Assembly (NCBI GenBank): GCA_902795875.1 | Contig: CADBND010000145.1 | Coordinates: 1 to 6,262, forward strand | Length of the DNA stretch: 6,262 nt | Direction: 5' to 3' | Source of the DNA: an uncultured Erysipelotrichaceae bacterium | GTDB taxonomy: Bacteria; Bacillota_I; Bacilli_A; Erysipelotrichales; Erysipelotrichaceae | In this document: piece after piece, positions 5,498 through 6,262 of the stretch | Layout of the letters: the number at the start of each line of letters is the position of its first letter | Numbering within the stretch: position 1 is the stretch's first letter | Translations under genes and position numbers: made by a program | Notes under the pieces: generated by a model | Told to the model about the DNA's origin: nothing | Database searches by the model: none | The model's input: the letters and a program-made list of their open reading frames with translations, nothing else

Positions 5498-6261
5498 TTT
5501 AACTTCTCCAGCAGCGCATTGATCTGATCATCCTTCATGCCCGCATTCAAAAGATACTGTCTGGCATAAAAGGAGAGATCGCTGTTCTTTGGATCGGCAT
5601 CGGAATCGCCGATCACAGTCTTGATCATCGCATCCAGATTCTTTTCCAGGATGACCTGATATTTTGCGGGATCTTTTTCCTTATTGATCTTGTAGTAATT
5701 GTCGTATGTCAGCATGTAGTCATCCACGATCTGCTGATAGGAAGCTCCCGCCAGCCCTTCCAGCAACATACATACAAAACCTGTCCGGTCCTTCCCCTCC
5801 GTACAATGGATCAGATAAGGACCCTCATTCTCCGCCATCGCGATAAAACCGTCCGCGATCTTTACCGCAAAATCATCGGAAAGATAATTCATGGACAAAG
5901 CCAGAGGACAGACCTTCCCTTCCTCATACAGCGACGCAAAATAAGGGGAAGAAAAATCCTCAGCCGCCATATATTTTTCGATCTTCAGATCATTGTCCGC
6001 CAGATCCAGTATGAAAGAAACACCTGCTTCCTTGATCAGTTCATCCACATAAGGAGCCCGCTTATGCTGATCGTCGCAAGGAGAAGCGGAACGGTAGACC
6101 TTATCTTGTGAGATATTCCCCATAACGATATTGCGGAAATTGGCGAACACGACATCACTGGGATAATCGCTTCTTATATCCGTATAATGGATATCCCTGG
6201 CCTCCTGGATATCCCGGTATTTTCCCTTTGTATTCAGAATGACCGAAGCAGTGGAATGCTC
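5494..6261 (-). CDS. Tyrosine-phosphatase-like protein (CX5R family), 5' end outside the window
   Basis: The frame is open from the right edge to a TGA at 5496-5494, giving 255 visible residues. The catalytic P-loop is HCTEGKDRTG, with Cys 153 and Arg 159 of the visible part (bases about 5808-5779), which fits the C-x5-R pattern of tyrosine and dual-specificity phosphatases. The region DVVFANFRNI...GNISQDKVYRSASPCDD matches the lead-in seen in bacterial tyrosine-protein phosphatases of about 300-370 residues that have an extra N-terminal part. A GTG at 6150-6148 could be taken as a start giving 218 residues, but it lies inside this conserved stretch, and the frame upstream reads as plausible protein (KYRDIQEARDIHYTDIRSDY). 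The gene therefore continues beyond the window. Related proteins are often secreted or lipid-anchored, which cannot be checked here. It overlaps the metallophosphatase start by 4 bases. Confidence 0.87.
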   Translation of the reverse strand, partial: EHSTASVILNTKGKYRDIQEARDIHYTDIRSDYPSDVVFANFRNIVMGNISQDKVYRSASPCDDQHKRAPYVDELIKEAGVSFILDLADNDLKIEKYMAAEDFSSPYFASLYEEGKVCPLALSMNYLSDDFAVKIADGFIAMAENEGPYLIHCTEGKDRTGFVCMLLEGLAGASYQQIVDDYMLTYDNYYKINKEKDPAKYQVILEKNLDAMIKTVIGDSDADPKNSDLSFYARQYLLNAGMKDDQINALLEKLK

Positions 6262-6262
6262 A

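Noticed and set aside
6201..6206. AGGAGG on the minus strand as a ribosome binding site for a shorter phosphatase
   Set aside because: No start codon lies within 5-12 bases downstream; the GTG at 6150 is about 50 bases away. It is coding sequence within an open frame.

Overview
The window looks like chromosomal DNA of a Gram-positive bacterium of the Bacillota. The base composition is moderate, with AT-rich intergenic DNA. Start sites carry AGGAG-type ribosome binding sites, promoters resemble the sigma-A consensus, and short intrinsic terminators end in U-runs. The left-edge gene encodes a Gram-positive-style lipoprotein signal peptide. An Erysipelotrichia-like gut anaerobe would fit, but this is an impression from protein style and was not tested. 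I see no mobile element, tRNA, rRNA, CRISPR array or phage gene.

Left part, minus strand. The window opens with the first 38 codons of a lipoprotein gene (1-114), which has its own strong promoter (166-195). It is followed by a complete glycoside hydrolase family 1 gene (398-1858), predicted to be a 6-phospho-beta-glucosidase and closed by a terminator at 368-391. The 283-base gap between the two genes holds that terminator, the lipoprotein promoter and a possible direct-repeat operator.

Middle part, plus strand. A PHP-domain phosphatase of the histidinol-phosphatase type (1980-2765) diverges from the glucosidase gene across a 121-base promoter region that contains a dyad. It ends in a terminator that overlaps its stop codon. 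Next is a separately transcribed BtpA/SgcQ-family TIM-barrel gene (2868-3707), with its own promoter, a consensus Shine-Dalgarno and a terminator.

Right part, minus strand, converging on the BtpA gene. Three tightly coupled genes are transcribed from right to left: a tyrosine-phosphatase-like protein whose 5' end lies outside the window (5494-6261), a calcineurin-like Ser/Thr-type metallophosphatase with a GTG start (4778-5497), and a cytoplasmic type II-like L-asparaginase (3792-4781). Each junction is a 4-base stop/start overlap, and the asparaginase has no visible Shine-Dalgarno of its own, so translational coupling is likely.

Most genes are recognisable families. The less ordinary points are the phosphatase-phosphatase-asparaginase operon, three unrelated phosphatase folds within about 4.3 kb, the orphan BtpA gene, and a strong local excess of GATC. 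I found nothing I would call a clearly new biological system; the coupled operon is the best candidate for follow-up.
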